A DNA stretch of 64,000 nt, taken from Linepithema humile. Lineage: Eukaryota; Arthropoda; Insecta; Hymenoptera; Formicidae. The notes under the pieces were generated by a model. It was given only the letters and a program-made list of their open reading frames with translations. It was not told the origin of the DNA and searched no databases. Shown here one piece after another: positions 51,384 to 62,486 of the stretch. The first letter of the stretch is position 1. Each line of letters begins with the position of its first letter. The DNA is taken from NCBI RefSeq assembly GCF_040581485.1, contig NC_090129.1:9348501-9412500 (forward strand), in the 5' to 3' direction. A program made the position numbers and the translations under genes.

Positions 51384-54300
51384 TGTATATTTCTGCAGAT
51401 AGAAAGAAACAACACACACTTCAAATATTTGATCTGATAGTTGTGCAATTGTGAAAGGAGAAAATTCGAAAAATCTCTTATGTTGTCTCGAAGCGCAACA
51501 TGAAGATGCACTTTTTTGTACAGAGTAGCTCAGATAAAAGTGTAATTTCGTAGCTTTCAGGGCAGCATCGTATTATTTTAAATGACAAATTGCGATATTT
51601 TGTAAACGCAATCCCAATAACGTGGGAAAAATTATGTGTGAAAAAAAAGAGATAAATAACCTTTATATGCTGCTGCTACATTTGTCTTTGGAATACATAC
51701 ATCTCCTTGTCCTCGAATTTTACCAATGAATTCTATCCATACGCCCTGATAAACCATGATCTACGCAGAAGCATCTCGGTATTCAAAATTGTGTATAAAA
51801 TTTTACCTCAATCTAGCGCGATGCAATTGAAACCCCGAAGCGAAGCCAGGCGGAAAGAGTGTTCGGTTGTGTCATGAGTTTTCAAGTTCAGGGATATACA
51901 AACGACACAATAAGGACTCCGAAGAATTGACCAATAGAGCCACTTTTATATTAGCACAATAATAGTTGGAATAGCTGTTTAAAATACAATAGCCGATAAT
52001 AATTTAATTAACACGAATTATGAAGACTTGTCAATTACACAGATAACAATCATTTGGAGCAGCAATTGAGGTAATAAAAAAATCTCGGGTAAAGAACACA
52101 GTAAGTACATTTATTTCTCAAATAGCTGCTTAGCTACATTCATAGGTTCCAATTTGCGATCTTTCTCGTTTCTCGATTTTACACTTCCGAAAAGTCCAAA
52201 GCAATCCCCGTCGTGGAAAGTCGGAGCAGTTGTACGCTCCAACAACAAATGATCAATTTATCGCTTTTGCGACTGTCTAAGTCTTACTGCATCCTTTCAC
52301 AGCAATATCTATGATTCCATAACTTAATAAACAGCATCGAAAACTTATATTTTGACTTTACGCATATATCGTTAAATTATCTTTTCGCGCACAATAAAAT
52401 TGCGGCCTAATGATTCATTAGATACTACTTGTTTTCTTTTGATAGTCTTCGTTTGTTTTATTCGTGTTCTCGGCGTTGCTTCATCTTCCATGAAATTGGG
52501 TCGGAAAAAAATGCAAAGAAATTCGCAGTATAAGTATACTAAACTCGTTCGAATTTCATCGAGCGTGTGTGTGACGATGTGTTCTACGCGACAAAATACT
52601 TCTTCGCAACTCTCACGAGTGACAGTTGCGGTTTCGACTATGCCGATCGTGTTAAATGCATCTCTAGTCGGTTTTCTTTTTTTTTTTCAACGCTATGAAT
52701 GTAGCTTCGACGACGGAAAAACTATCAATGATTCACAATGACACGATTGAACGGACAAGACGATATCTTTCACGATTCGCCGAAGGATCAACATGATCTC
52801 GCGTAGGACCAAAACTAAAAGGACGGAGAACCGAGTCGAGAGAAACATCTTGAAGATGAAATTCCGGTTCGTTGATTCATCGAAGAGCTATAAGAGAGCC
52901 GCTAATTGAATCGTTTCTGCTTTCGCACACATTTATCGTCCCAAATTTATCTTTTAAAGCGGAGCTGGTTGCGACGAATATAAATAGGTCCTCTCGCGAT
53001 GACTTTCCGCGCAATATTTCCGCACATATTTTGGCGCGCACGTGTGAAAAATGCCGATCTTGCCCGTCGTTTAACAGGCGCTCGCGCGTTTCTCCTCAAA
53101 AGAGTTTTGTTCTTTATTTTTTCAATTCTATTCTACGTAAAAACGCTAGGGATTTTAATCAATCACTCGTCAGAGGACTAACAATTGTCGCTCTACCTAT
53201 CCGAGAAAACGGCGCGTAAATCCTCCACCTCATCCTGCTGCATTCATCTTTTCTTTTTTACCCTTCCTTCCTACCTCAATGATATAATCGTCGATAATAA
53301 CATTGAAAATCGACAGACGAAATATTTCCGTAAATGGTCGGATATATAAGAATCGGTGTAACAACAACAAGTACACGTACGTAACTTTAAGTATACTAGG
53401 CCTGATAATATCGATGATTGATTCTCATCGACACGGTTTAACGCGCAGTTTAACATTCCACGTTTCGCCACTTAAGCGAATTTTCCCAAATTTTCCCTTT
53501 TACACTCTCTTCCGCCCACTTGTATCACAATTTGTATGCAGTTACATATCCAATCACCATCGACAAGCGAGAGCTTCGACTTCTCGTCGGCTTACAATTT
53601 CGCTGAGCGCACGATTCTCTCTATCGTCGCCTTCCCACGATCGGCGGTAGGAGAGCGTTATTTTAAAAAGGCCTCAGATGAGAGCACTCTCTAAGAGAGA
53701 GCCCGACACGAAGACCATCCGTTGCATAACGCGCGTCTTACTTAATTCATCTTGCGCAATAATGATATCGAGTCACGAAAGACTTCTTTTCCCACTTCAA
53801 CATTTTTGAGCAAAGAAGAAAGTAATAATTTGTGCAAGCTACATCGTCATGAATTTGCCAAGTGGTTCTCTGTCGTAGATGAATCAAATTCGCAAGAGGT
53901 CGTAAAGGAACGCACAGTACGCTGTCCGAAGTTTCGAGAAATCACAAGATGCTGACAATTAAAATTCGATTTAATCTTAACTAGTCGAGGAAGATCGTAT
54001 AAGAAACAGAGAAACATAATACATATATGTCGTCGAAAGTAATACTTTGTACTCGTTACGTCGAATATATGACGGCGAAGGCGGCGATCCATCCACGCCC
54101 GTGGATCGCAGGAGGAAAGGTAGCACATTTATCATTTGATTTCGAGTTACACACATAGCGGAAGGCGTTCACAACGGATTTCCCATTCCCCAGAATCGTC
54201 TAGCGCGGCTATAATTTGATCTAATTCAGTTTCCGTCGCTACGAAGGATTGTCATCGTTATACGAACTAGTAATTTAATTTTTCCCGCCGCGATTACGCG

Positions 54301-55160
54301 TATACAATTTGCGAAGTGGTCGAAACTACTATCTTGCCGCCCGCGTTAATTTGTGCGCGTTATAATCAAGGCTTGTCGCGCGCGCGAGAAAAGTGTAAAC
54401 CGCGAGAGACTATTCCTCTACCCCCTTCGTCCACGACAAATTCGCCATGTCGAATGCGCATAATAATGGATTTAAACGTTGAAGGAAGATAGATATATTA
54501 AAACGACAGATATTGAAATCATGACATTATAGTAACGACAAAATATCATTCGCCGTCGTATCTCTCCGGCGCTCCCCCTTCCGCTCAGGAGAAAGGACGA
54601 AGAACGTCGGAGCGAACGCGCGAATCACCTTCAACGAGAATCCGTAATTGCTAGAAATGCGATCTTAAATCTAGATAAGAATCTTACAAACAACGAATTT
54701 CTCTTTAATTATTAATTTATTGGATGCATCGAAGAACGTGAAGATCGGTAACAGTTATTAAGAGGAAATCAACAGTTCGCCCCGTAATTTCAGCAAATTT
54801 TTTTTCCTCCATCTTCCCTTTTAATCTCCCCCGCTTGTGATCTCGCAGCTCGCGCGAGAGCAAGATCGCGAGGGAGTTGTTTGTGAGTTCGGTAAGGCCG
54901 AGTGTGGAATCAATTAGAGGATTCGATTTCAAATGGTTCCACCAATTGACATTAACACGGGTGGATATTAGACTGTGTCACCGGAAGGCTGTATAGGATT
55001 GATCAGATTCATATACTACGTAAGAGTTTTGTAAAGATCTCCCATGGCAGAAATACTAACTCGAGACCCTTTTTCTACGTGTTAACGCGACTCGTCACTT
55101 GGCTCACATTTCATATTAGTCGGTCACCGTCGCCACTGTTACGCTCGAGGGATCACGATT

Positions 55161-55188
55161 CTCCCTCTCTCTCTCTCTCTCTCTCTCT
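55161..55188. repeat. (CT)n microsatellite
   Basis: About 13 CT units downstream of the ERK gene. Confidence 0.9.
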
Positions 55189-56139
55189 TCAACATAAATT
55201 ATATTCTATTATCCTGATAGAATGCGCCGAATACACTGTGGCGCTTGAACGTCGCATATTCGCTACAAACGGTTGACTATCACGGACAGATTAAATACCA
55301 AAAAGGAATTCTCTGTCACACCCGCACGCACGCACACTCACACACGTACACGCACGAGACGAAAAAGTATCGTACTTGAAATGAATTGCGCGAACGCCGA
55401 AATGAGCATCCGCGATGATCTCGTGGAGTAAACGACTGGAATAGAATTCCGATATCTCAAAGAGGGAGACGTTGCGGCCGTAACGAGTCGAATGCGAATG
55501 TCGCCTCGATCGCGCGGCTACAATTCTATAAACGTAATTTGGTTCTTGGTAAACTTGGAATAATTGGAATTAGAGGAGCGATGAAAGAAAGAGACAAGAA
55601 CACGTCGCGTGTTTACGTCTCGTCACGCACGCAATTCACAATTAAATCACAGACAGACGGTACGGTACGGTACGACGATGATAAATAAAGAGATATTGTA
55701 CCAATTGATATTATGCTACATTCGGTATAACATAAGAATCACTATATTTTCTTTCTTCCCGTAAGGACATGCGAATGTACAAGCGTATGCGCGGACACTG
55801 CGGTTAGGTTACTTCACTCACCCGATTAACCGGTCCGATTAATCGTTCGTTGAATCGCTGGACTAAATCTGTCGTCGGTATCCTAGTACTTTTTTTTTTT
55901 TATGTTTCGTCGGTGAATTAGAGCGTCGGCGATGAAGCGGCGAATGATCGCTAAAAAGCACGTTTCCTTCACGCCAATATCCCGCTGTTCTGCTCGTCGC
56001 CTCCTCCTTCCCCTTCCTTCCCCATCTCTTATCCGCTATCGCGAGTCCGGCACTGATGCGCCTGGCGAAAAGAAGGAAGCGTTCAATCGTTCAGCGCATC
56101 GCAACGCCGACGAATGGCGAATTAATAATTACCGATCGA

Positions 56140-59100
56140 CTACATAGCGTTTTCCTGACGAGTTTTCTGGAACAACAGCGTCTCTTCGAAAATGTACTGT
56201 TTTAATACTTCCTTCGGGAGATCATCCAGTTCCATGTCAAACTTAAACGGCTCCTCTGCCACAGGCTGAAAGTTACATTAATTATAAAATGCTAATTTTT
56301 TATAAAAATTGTGCAAATTTATAACGATGTATCTTCTGAGATTTTTCATGATTTCTTTTTTTTACAATATGTAAATAATTAAATTCATCAATTTACTTCC
56401 CCTCTTCATCCCTTTTAAAAAAAAAGTAAGTATACAATCGTTGGTAATCCAGCATTAACGGTATCGCGATCTTTCAGTAAGCAATCTTACCTCATCGGCA
56501 GGATCGTAATACTGCTCCAAATAAGGATGCGCCAGGGCATCTTCCACGACGATGCGTCTGTTAGGATTGAACGTCAACATTTTATCCAGGAGATCCAGGG
56601 CTCTCGGATCCGCATCGGGGAACAGACTCGTCCACGGTACCTTTGGTTTGTACGGCAGGGACTGAAGGTAATTGCGGGCCTGAAATCAGAACGCTTTAAA
56701 CGACACCGGAATGACGTGCAGATCAACCAGCAAACTGCAGTGCAGAGTGCACTATATTTCAGGATTAGACACAAAGAAGCGGAATGTAAGCGTAGTCCAG
56801 TACTTTTTCATTTATGATGCACTCGAGGTCCTCCTGCGAGGGCGATCCGAGGACGCCGAGAATGTGATTTAACTGATCGAGGTAGTGTTTGCCGGGGAAT
56901 ATCGCTCGTCTCGAGAGCATCTCCGCCAGGATGCAGCCGACCGACCAGATATCTATGGACTTGGTGTAGCCCTACATCGAGAAAACTATGTTAGATTTTT
57001 TTTCATTAAAAAAAGACCATTGTAATTTAACAACTTGACGATCGGAGACACAAGTCTCGCGAACGAACCTCGGTCCTAAATGTGTAAAATAATTGACGTA
57101 TTGTTTCTGCGTTTGCGACGATTACCTTAGAATTAAGCATAATTTCCGGAGCTCTGTACCATCTCGTGGCCACGTACTCCGTGAGAAAGCCCGCGTGATT
57201 GTGCTCCGGGTCCGCGACCCTCGCTAAACCGAAGTCGCAGATTTTAAGGTCACAGGTGGTATTCAACAGCAGATTGCTCGGCTTCAGGTCTCTGTGTAAC
57301 ACGTTCGCCGAGTGTATATACTTCAGCCCCCGCAATATTTGGTACAGAAAATAACATATGTGGTCGTTACTAATGGCCTGCAAATGAGAATTTTATTCGA
57401 CATCTCGGAAAACTCAGCTTCTCTTCGCGCAGCGCGAACGCGCGGCATCAAATATACAATTTTCTTACTTGTGTCTTCAGTAATTTATAGAGATCGGTTT
57501 CCATCAGACACTGAACAATATACACATCTTTCATTTGCTCTATTGTGGGTGCTCTTAATATATCCCTTATATCTATTATCTGCAACAGGAATAATTTATT
57601 AATAACAATGATAAGGTTCGGCGAAGGAAAGTTCACGTGGAGTCAACTTACATTTTCATGCTTAAACCTCGTAAGAATTTTTATTTCTCTTAGAGTCCTC
57701 TGACTATACGTTTGATGCTCGAACGGAGAAATTTTTTTAATAGCTACTTTCGTTTTGGTTACATTATCGTAGGCAGATCTGCAAGAAAATATTATAAAGA
57801 TGCAGCTAATCCGCATTTATTATTCAGCGGTGATATTCTCTAACCGCGCATTACAGCTCCGCACAAAAGTCTTAAAAGTTTTAAATTAACCTACAGTACA
57901 TCATATGAATAAAAAATAGAGCTTTTAACGAACAGCAGGCTTTTTCAGTAAAATATGAAGCACAAGAAATACGCAGCTTGCATAAATAAACTTTTGTTAC
58001 AAAGTACAGTGCTCTGTATTTGTGTATTTATTTATTTATTATTCGTGTATATTCACGTTTATAATCATAATAATTTTTCATATATGCAAGTTCAAAATTT
58101 ATTTATTCTCAAGGTGAGATTAGCTAATAGAATAACAAAGACAACTGAAAATTTTTATACATTTTCAAAATGAGGAAAATATAAAAAAGTCATTCTCTTC
58201 ATTTAATATTAATTTTGCTGCAATTTTGCAAAGCACAATTTACGAGAAATTTCTTACGCATTTGCTCATATTTTTCTGTGTAATACATAAACTGCCATAT
58301 ATTTGCGATTATGTAATATAAATAGTACGTAATATTACGTAATAAAAATTCCATAATTACGAAATAAATCAAAATAAATTCTAGTTATTTGTGACGTGTA
58401 TATTTGGGATCGCGTAAAACAAAGTCAATGTTTTCTATATTCCGATGTTTACATTTTTCCGTGCGAGAAGAGTTATTTTTTTTCTATTTATATATTCTCA
58501 TAGTACTTTCTGCAAGTGTTATTTGCGGAAGTGAGTGTTTCAATTTGATTGCTTGCTTAGAGCAAACAAACACTGTGATATTTGCATTTCATATTTTTCG
58601 AGACATTTTGCCAATAAATAAAAGCACATTTGTTTCGTTTTATTCGATTATATGTTCTCTCTTTAGTTGCCGGAAAACTGGTATTTCTTACAATAAGAAT
58701 TTATTTACAGAGGAATGTGTACTTTTAACAGAATTGCGGTATAGGATGTGGTCGTCGCGTAATATAAAGCGCAGCGATAAATCAAATTTGCTCAATTTCA
58801 CACCATGTATCCAGATGTTATCAGGGCCGCACGACAAGAAATTTTGAAGTTGATTAAAGCGATATACCGAACAACGGCAATCTCATTTTTATATTTTAGT
58901 TCATTAAAATTCTAGTCACGCGCCCGGCGCAATTGATAATTGGGCGATACAACGTTAAAAAATAATTAAATTAATAAGAAACATAATGGCATATTAATAA
59001 ATTGTTTTTACATTATTAATTTATGTTGCTTTTTGTGTTAAAATGTGTTATTCTTAATTAATCAAATTAAAACTAATAACAGAATATTAAAATAATATTT

Positions 59101-60194
59101 TGAAAATGTCTGAATTGCATTATGTCACAGCAAAACTTATAAAGTTACAAATTAGCGTATATCAAAGGCGAAAAGTTGTTATTGAGATAAGTTTAAGATG
59201 AGGTGGCAAGTTCTTTATATGTAATCATTTGTAATTCAAAAATTATCAGTGCTTCTCGATATTTCTATTATTGTTGATTATATATCGTAATTGTCGATAA
59301 ATCAATTTGAAATTTCTCAAAAAATTTATTGTTAAAATAAAGATCGAGAGTATTGATTTAACAATGAGAAACTTTTGCCGCGCAAAATCATTGTTGCGCT
59401 CTCAACGTAAATTACAATATGATATAATAACTCTGATAAAAACATGAGAGTCCCGAGATAACTAAATTCAGAAAGTGCATTACGCGCAAATACTTGCTTT
59501 CCACGTAATCCGTCGCATCGATTTCCGTCGAATCGCTAAGTAATTGCACACGTGTTAGATATAACGTTGATAAGAACGATAAGATTACATCGCAAAGTGT
59601 GCGATCGCGTTCTGCTAGCGGGAGGGAGGAGAAGCGCAAGGGGATGAAGATGAGGGGGAAGGATGAAAATAACGAACGGTGAAGAAAACGAAGAGACGCG
59701 GCGTGAGGAGATAAGTGAGAAAAATACGGTGAAAGGGGCGTGACGTGTGTTTGAAAGTGGCGGCACAGGATGACGAGTATGCGAACGCCGCACGGACATC
59801 GTCGCGATCAGCGGCGACTCCTGCCGCAGCTTCCGTGCCGAGACACGAACGCTCATTGCGACCCATTCGGATGCCCGCGATGACGATCGCCGGCGATCGA
59901 AGTATCATGCGCGACTCGTTACGCGGATCGCGCTGGACCGCGCGTCGCGTCCCCGATCGGCTCACTGTTTACGCTCAAGCCTGCTCTTCGGTCTGTCAGA
60001 CGATTAGAAATCGACGGCCGTGTCGATCGCACATCAGTCTCGACACGGCACAGTAACACTTACACAACCATGCCGTATGCGCCCTCGCCCATATATGACA
60101 AACTCGTGTAGCGTGGTCCGACCTCGAACGTTTGTCCGCGCACCACCTCGCTATTCGGATTCACGCTCGCGGAGCCGCCTTCACACGCCGCCAT
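56140..60194 (-). CDS. rl: ERK-type MAP kinase, rolled orthologue (7 exons)
   Basis: Exons 60194-60064, 57778-57652, 57579-57469, 57377-57126, 56971-56804, 56679-56491 and 56265-56140 encode 367 residues with all phases in register. ERK hallmarks are the Gly-rich loop GEGAYGMV (36-43), VAIKKI with Lys58, HRDLKPSN from His151, DFG (171-173), the activation-loop TEY (189-191) with VATRWYRAPE after it, and the MAPK insert and docking region EQYYDPADEPVAEEPF. This is the terminal kinase of Ras-Raf-MEK signalling, activated by dual phosphorylation of Thr189 and Tyr191. The N terminus carries about 20 extra low-conservation residues before the core, as in other insects. Intron 1 is 2.3 kb. The donor after exon 5 is unusual (GTACTGG). 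The gene is head-to-head with RPB11 across a cluster of small transposons starting 198 bases upstream of its ATG. Confidence 0.97.
57779..60063 (-). other. ERK intron 1 (2.3 kb)
   Basis: AT-rich. A palindrome tacgtaatattacgta lies at 58326-58341. A plus-strand frame from ATG 58428 to 58847 stays open for 139 codons, which is long for this base composition, but matches no family I recognise. The segment nearest exon 1 (about 59560-60060) is GC-rich. Confidence 0.6.
58428..58847 (+). CDS. Unrecognised ORF of 139 codons inside ERK intron 1
   Basis: The frame begins at an ATG and stays open for 417 coding bases in AT-rich DNA. It has one strongly hydrophobic stretch near residues 15-35 (LFFFYLYILIVLSASVICG), which could be a signal anchor, and several cysteines. 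No family is recognised, no promoter or splice signals are evident, and the context is weak. It may be a chance frame, an orphan gene or transposon debris. Confidence 0.15.
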   Translation: MFSIFRCLHFSVREELFFFYLYILIVLSASVICGSECFNLIACLEQTNTVIFAFHIFRDILPINKSTFVSFYSIICSLFSCRKTGISYNKNLFTEECVLLTELRYRMWSSRNIKRSDKSNLLNFTPCIQMLSGPHDKKF

Positions 60195-60391
60195 TTTGAC
60201 AACTACTTTGCGGCTCCGCTCCGGCACAAGTGCACAGCAGAAATGCCTCTCGCCACAGAGAGCGACGCGCAACAACGCGTCACTGATGCGCCACCAACTT
60301 AGACCGCGCGTCGGGTGGGCGCGGCGTGTGAAAACGCGAAGGGTGGATCAGAAAGGAAGCGCTCGCGACGCCTCTACCGAGCGAAGGTATA

Positions 60392-60706
60392 AGCCGAGAG
60401 CACAAGCTTTTACATAAAGCATAACGCATATGGCCGGAGCACAGACTTTTGCATAAAGCATAACGCATAAGCATAAGGAAATTGATTGGTCCATTTCCTT
60501 ATGCATTTGCTTATGCTTATATATAGACCAATCAATTTCCTTATGCTTATGCGTTATGCTTTATGTAAAAGCTTGTGCTCTCGGCTATAAGCATAAGGAA
60601 ATTGATTGGTCTATATATAAGCATAAGCAAATGCATAAGGAAATGGACCAATCAATTTCCTTATGCTTATGCGTTATGCTTTATGCAAAAGTCTGTGCTC
60701 CGGCCA
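60392..60706 (-). mobile_element. 156-bp foldback element, copy B, split by copy A
   Basis: Reading through, the pieces 60392-60427 and 60587-60706 form one 156-base element once copy A (60431-60586) and one 3-base duplication are removed. It is bordered by ATA on both sides (60389-60391 and 60707-60709). Its ends are AGCCGAGAGCAC and, in the other direction, TGGCCGGAGCAC. Each arm is about 60 bases. It lies in the opposite orientation to copies A and C. Confidence 0.85.
60431..60586 (+). mobile_element. 156-bp foldback element, copy A, inserted in copy B
   Basis: It starts TGGCCGGAGCACAG and ends GTGCTCTCGGCT. The flanks are ATA (60428-60430) and ATA (60587-60589), and copy B has only one ATA at this point, so this is a target duplication. 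The arms of about 60 bases contain repeated GCATAAGCATAAGG-like words. There is no coding capacity. A 3-base A/T target suggests a PIF/Harbinger-like transposase in trans, by family knowledge. Confidence 0.88.
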
Positions 60707-60733
60707 ATAAGCAGCGATTGTCCCGCACGCTGA

Positions 60734-60895
60734 GGGTGAAATCAGATGATACAGAAAAGGGCCGCAGAACGGAGAGTGCGTGATTGAGACAGCCAATCAC
60801 AGCTATTGTGTACGATTGTATTCCGCAAGTGATTGGCTGTCTCAATCACGAACTCTCCGTTCTGCAGCTCTTTTCCGTATCATCTGATTTTACCC
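60734..60895 (+). mobile_element. Second foldback family, 162 bp
   Basis: Inverted arms of about 67 bases (GGGTGAAATCAGATGATAC at the left, matched by GATTTTACCC at the right) enclose a 28-base centre (60801-60828). The arms differ at a few sites only. The flanking triplets are TGA and TAA, so the duplication is imperfect. Copy C of the 156-bp family starts exactly in the right-hand TAA. Confidence 0.75.
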
Positions 60896-60898
60896 TAA

Positions 60899-61054
60899 TG
60901 GCCGGAACACAGACTTTTGCATAAAGCATAACGCATAAGCATAAGGAAATTGATTGGTCCATTTCCTTATGCATTTGCTTATGCTTATATATAGACCAAT
61001 CAATTTCCTTATGCTTATGCGTTATGCTTTATGTAAAAGCTTGTGCTCTCGGCT
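60899..61054 (+). mobile_element. 156-bp foldback element, copy C
   Basis: It has the same orientation and almost the same sequence as copy A, and is exactly 156 bases long. The flanks are TAA (60896-60898) and TAA (61055-61057). It abuts the 162-bp element. Confidence 0.88.
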
Positions 61055-61130
61055 TAATACTGAAGCTTATACTGAACGATAAGCGCATGTGCTGTACACA
61101 TACTATATTCTTTGTAGAAAATCAAAATAA

Positions 61131-61229
61131 GACTGTGTTCCGAAATTCACTGCCAGTACTGAAAATCTACAGTTTACGTTACGTATATTGTAGATTTTCA
61201 GTACTGGCAGTGAATTTTAGAACGCAGCC
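61131..61229. mobile_element. Third foldback family, 99-bp copy
   Basis: Arms of about 40 bases (GACTGTGTTCCGAAATTCAC at left; the right end read inward is GGCTGCGTTCTAAAATTCAC) meet at a short centre. The flanks are TAA (61128-61130) and TAA (61230-61232). Confidence 0.85.
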
Positions 61230-61542
61230 TAAATCTTCTTTAACAGAAATGTTTGGACGCAAATAATAAAAATATAATAAATCACTCCATAAGAAATATT
61301 ATTTGCTGTTTCTCTACTTTGCTGTTATTACGTTTTATTATCCCTTTCAATTTTAGAGATTACTACAAAAAATATATATTTATAACTATTTGCAAATTGT
61401 TTAAATTGTATAGTATACATATAAATAAATAATATATTGTAATTTAAACAATATTGCAACAAATTTTCAATTATCGACTTTTAATGATCGATAGCGATTG
61501 TCACAATCGACTATCGATTCGCTGCATATAAACAGCTGCATA

Positions 61543-61652
61543 GGCTGCGTTCCGAAATTCACTGCCAGTACTGAAAATCTACAATATACGTTACGTAAAC
61601 TGTAGATTTTCAGTACTTGTTCAGTACTGGCAGTGAATTTCGGAACACAGCC
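61543..61652. mobile_element. Third foldback family, 110-bp copy
   Basis: It has the same arms as 61131-61229, starting GGCTGCGTTCCGAA and ending TTCGGAACACAGCC. The flanks are ATA (61540-61542) and ATA (61653-61655). An extra 11-base CAGTACTTGTT duplication in the right arm explains the length difference. Confidence 0.87.
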
Positions 61653-61661
61653 ATAGTCAGT

Positions 61662-61804
61662 GGGCCTGTTCGTTTTAGTTGCACTGGGGCAGCTCTGGGT
61701 TTGCTCTAAACAAGATAATACAGGACAAACTATTTATCTGTCCTGTATTATCCTGTGTAGAGCAGACCCAGAGCAGCCCCAGTGTAGCTAAAACGAACAA
61801 GCCC
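61662..61804. mobile_element. Fourth foldback family, 143 bp, next to RPB11
   Basis: Arms of about 66 bases start GGGCCTGTTCGTTTTAG and end in its near reverse complement (CTAAAACGAACAAGCCC). The flanks are AGT (61659-61661) and AGT (61805-61807); the match can be extended to CAGTG depending on where the end is set. The GGGCCTGTTCG end is like Tourist/PIF-Harbinger ends, from family knowledge. Confidence 0.8.
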
Positions 61805-61927
61805 AGTGTTTGTAATCATAATAGGTTATTCGGATTGTTCGCACAGTGCTTTGTGATATATTGCCACCGTATTGGTGACGATTAGTTTAAGGACAGTTGG
61901 AGTAGTTTTAATAATTTACGAGACAAA

Positions 61928-62486
61928 ATGAACGCACCACCAACCTTCGAATCCTTCTTATTATATGAAGGAGAAAAAAAGTATACTGATATTTGTTTAC
62001 TTCTAACCTCATCTCTGTTTTAAGAAATTCTTCACGCTTGTATTTCTTTTAGGATAATAAAAGAACAGGACACCAAGGTACCAAATGCTGCTATCTTTAC
62101 AGTTAACAAAGAGGATCACACTCTCGGAAACATGATTCGCAAGTAAGCATATGAATACTTTATCTTCTTTGGATAGCTAATTAGTTATTGCTTTCAATTC
62201 TATAGCCAATTACTGAAGGATCCTCAAGTATTATTTGCTGGTTACAAAGTCCCTCATCCACTGGAACATAAGTTTGTTATTAGGATACAGACAACATCGG
62301 ATTATACTCCTCATGAAGCTTTTATGCATGCTATTACTGATTTGATTGCAGAGCTGTCATTGTTTGAAGAACGTTTTAAGGTATGTGCTTATGATACAGA
62401 ATATGAAAGCAGTATTATATGCATATTATTATAACATCAATTTATTTTAGGAGGCGATTAAAGAAAAAAAGGAAGGTTTGGATTAA
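61928..62486 (+). CDS. POLR2J: RNA polymerase II subunit RPB11 (4 exons)
   Basis: Exons 61928-61980, 62053-62142, 62206-62380 and 62451-62486 encode 117 residues, the length of animal RPB11. Near-invariant segments are MNAPPTFESFLLYEGEKK at the start, DTKVPNAAIFTVNKEDHTLG, QLLKDPQVLFAGYKVPHPLE and AITDLIAELSLFEERF. RPB11 pairs with RPB3 in the polymerase assembly platform, like the bacterial alpha subunit dimer, in the nucleus. Introns are short (72, 63 and 70 bases). About 120 bases separate its start from the nearest foldback element, so its promoter is compact. It is divergent from the ERK gene. Confidence 0.97.

Larger units (their letters stand above)
51010..56139. other. 5.1-kb 3' flank shared by convergent NCBP3 and ERK genes
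   Basis: No coding exon is supported. The left part is AT-rich NCBP3 3' sequence with AATAAA at 51378. The remainder lies downstream of the ERK stop on the minus strand and may hold a long ERK 3' untranslated region. A CT microsatellite lies at 55161-55188, a CA-rich stretch near 55319-55358 and GGTAC repeats near 55660-55675. Open frames of up to 115 codons are arginine- and serine-rich and appear to be chance. Confidence 0.55.
60195..61927. promoter_or_regulatory. Divergent ERK/RPB11 intergenic region
   Basis: The two start codons are 1.73 kb apart. At least seven short foldback elements occupy about 57% of it (60392-60706, 60734-60895, 60899-61054, 61131-61229, 61543-61652, 61662-61804). 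Only about 200 bases remain free next to ERK and about 120 next to RPB11, so both core promoters must be short or partly element-derived. Confidence 0.7.

Noticed and set aside
60280..60474. Minus frame with repeated RYALCKSLCS units
   Set aside because: It is a translation of the foldback element's repeated GCATAA words, not a protein.
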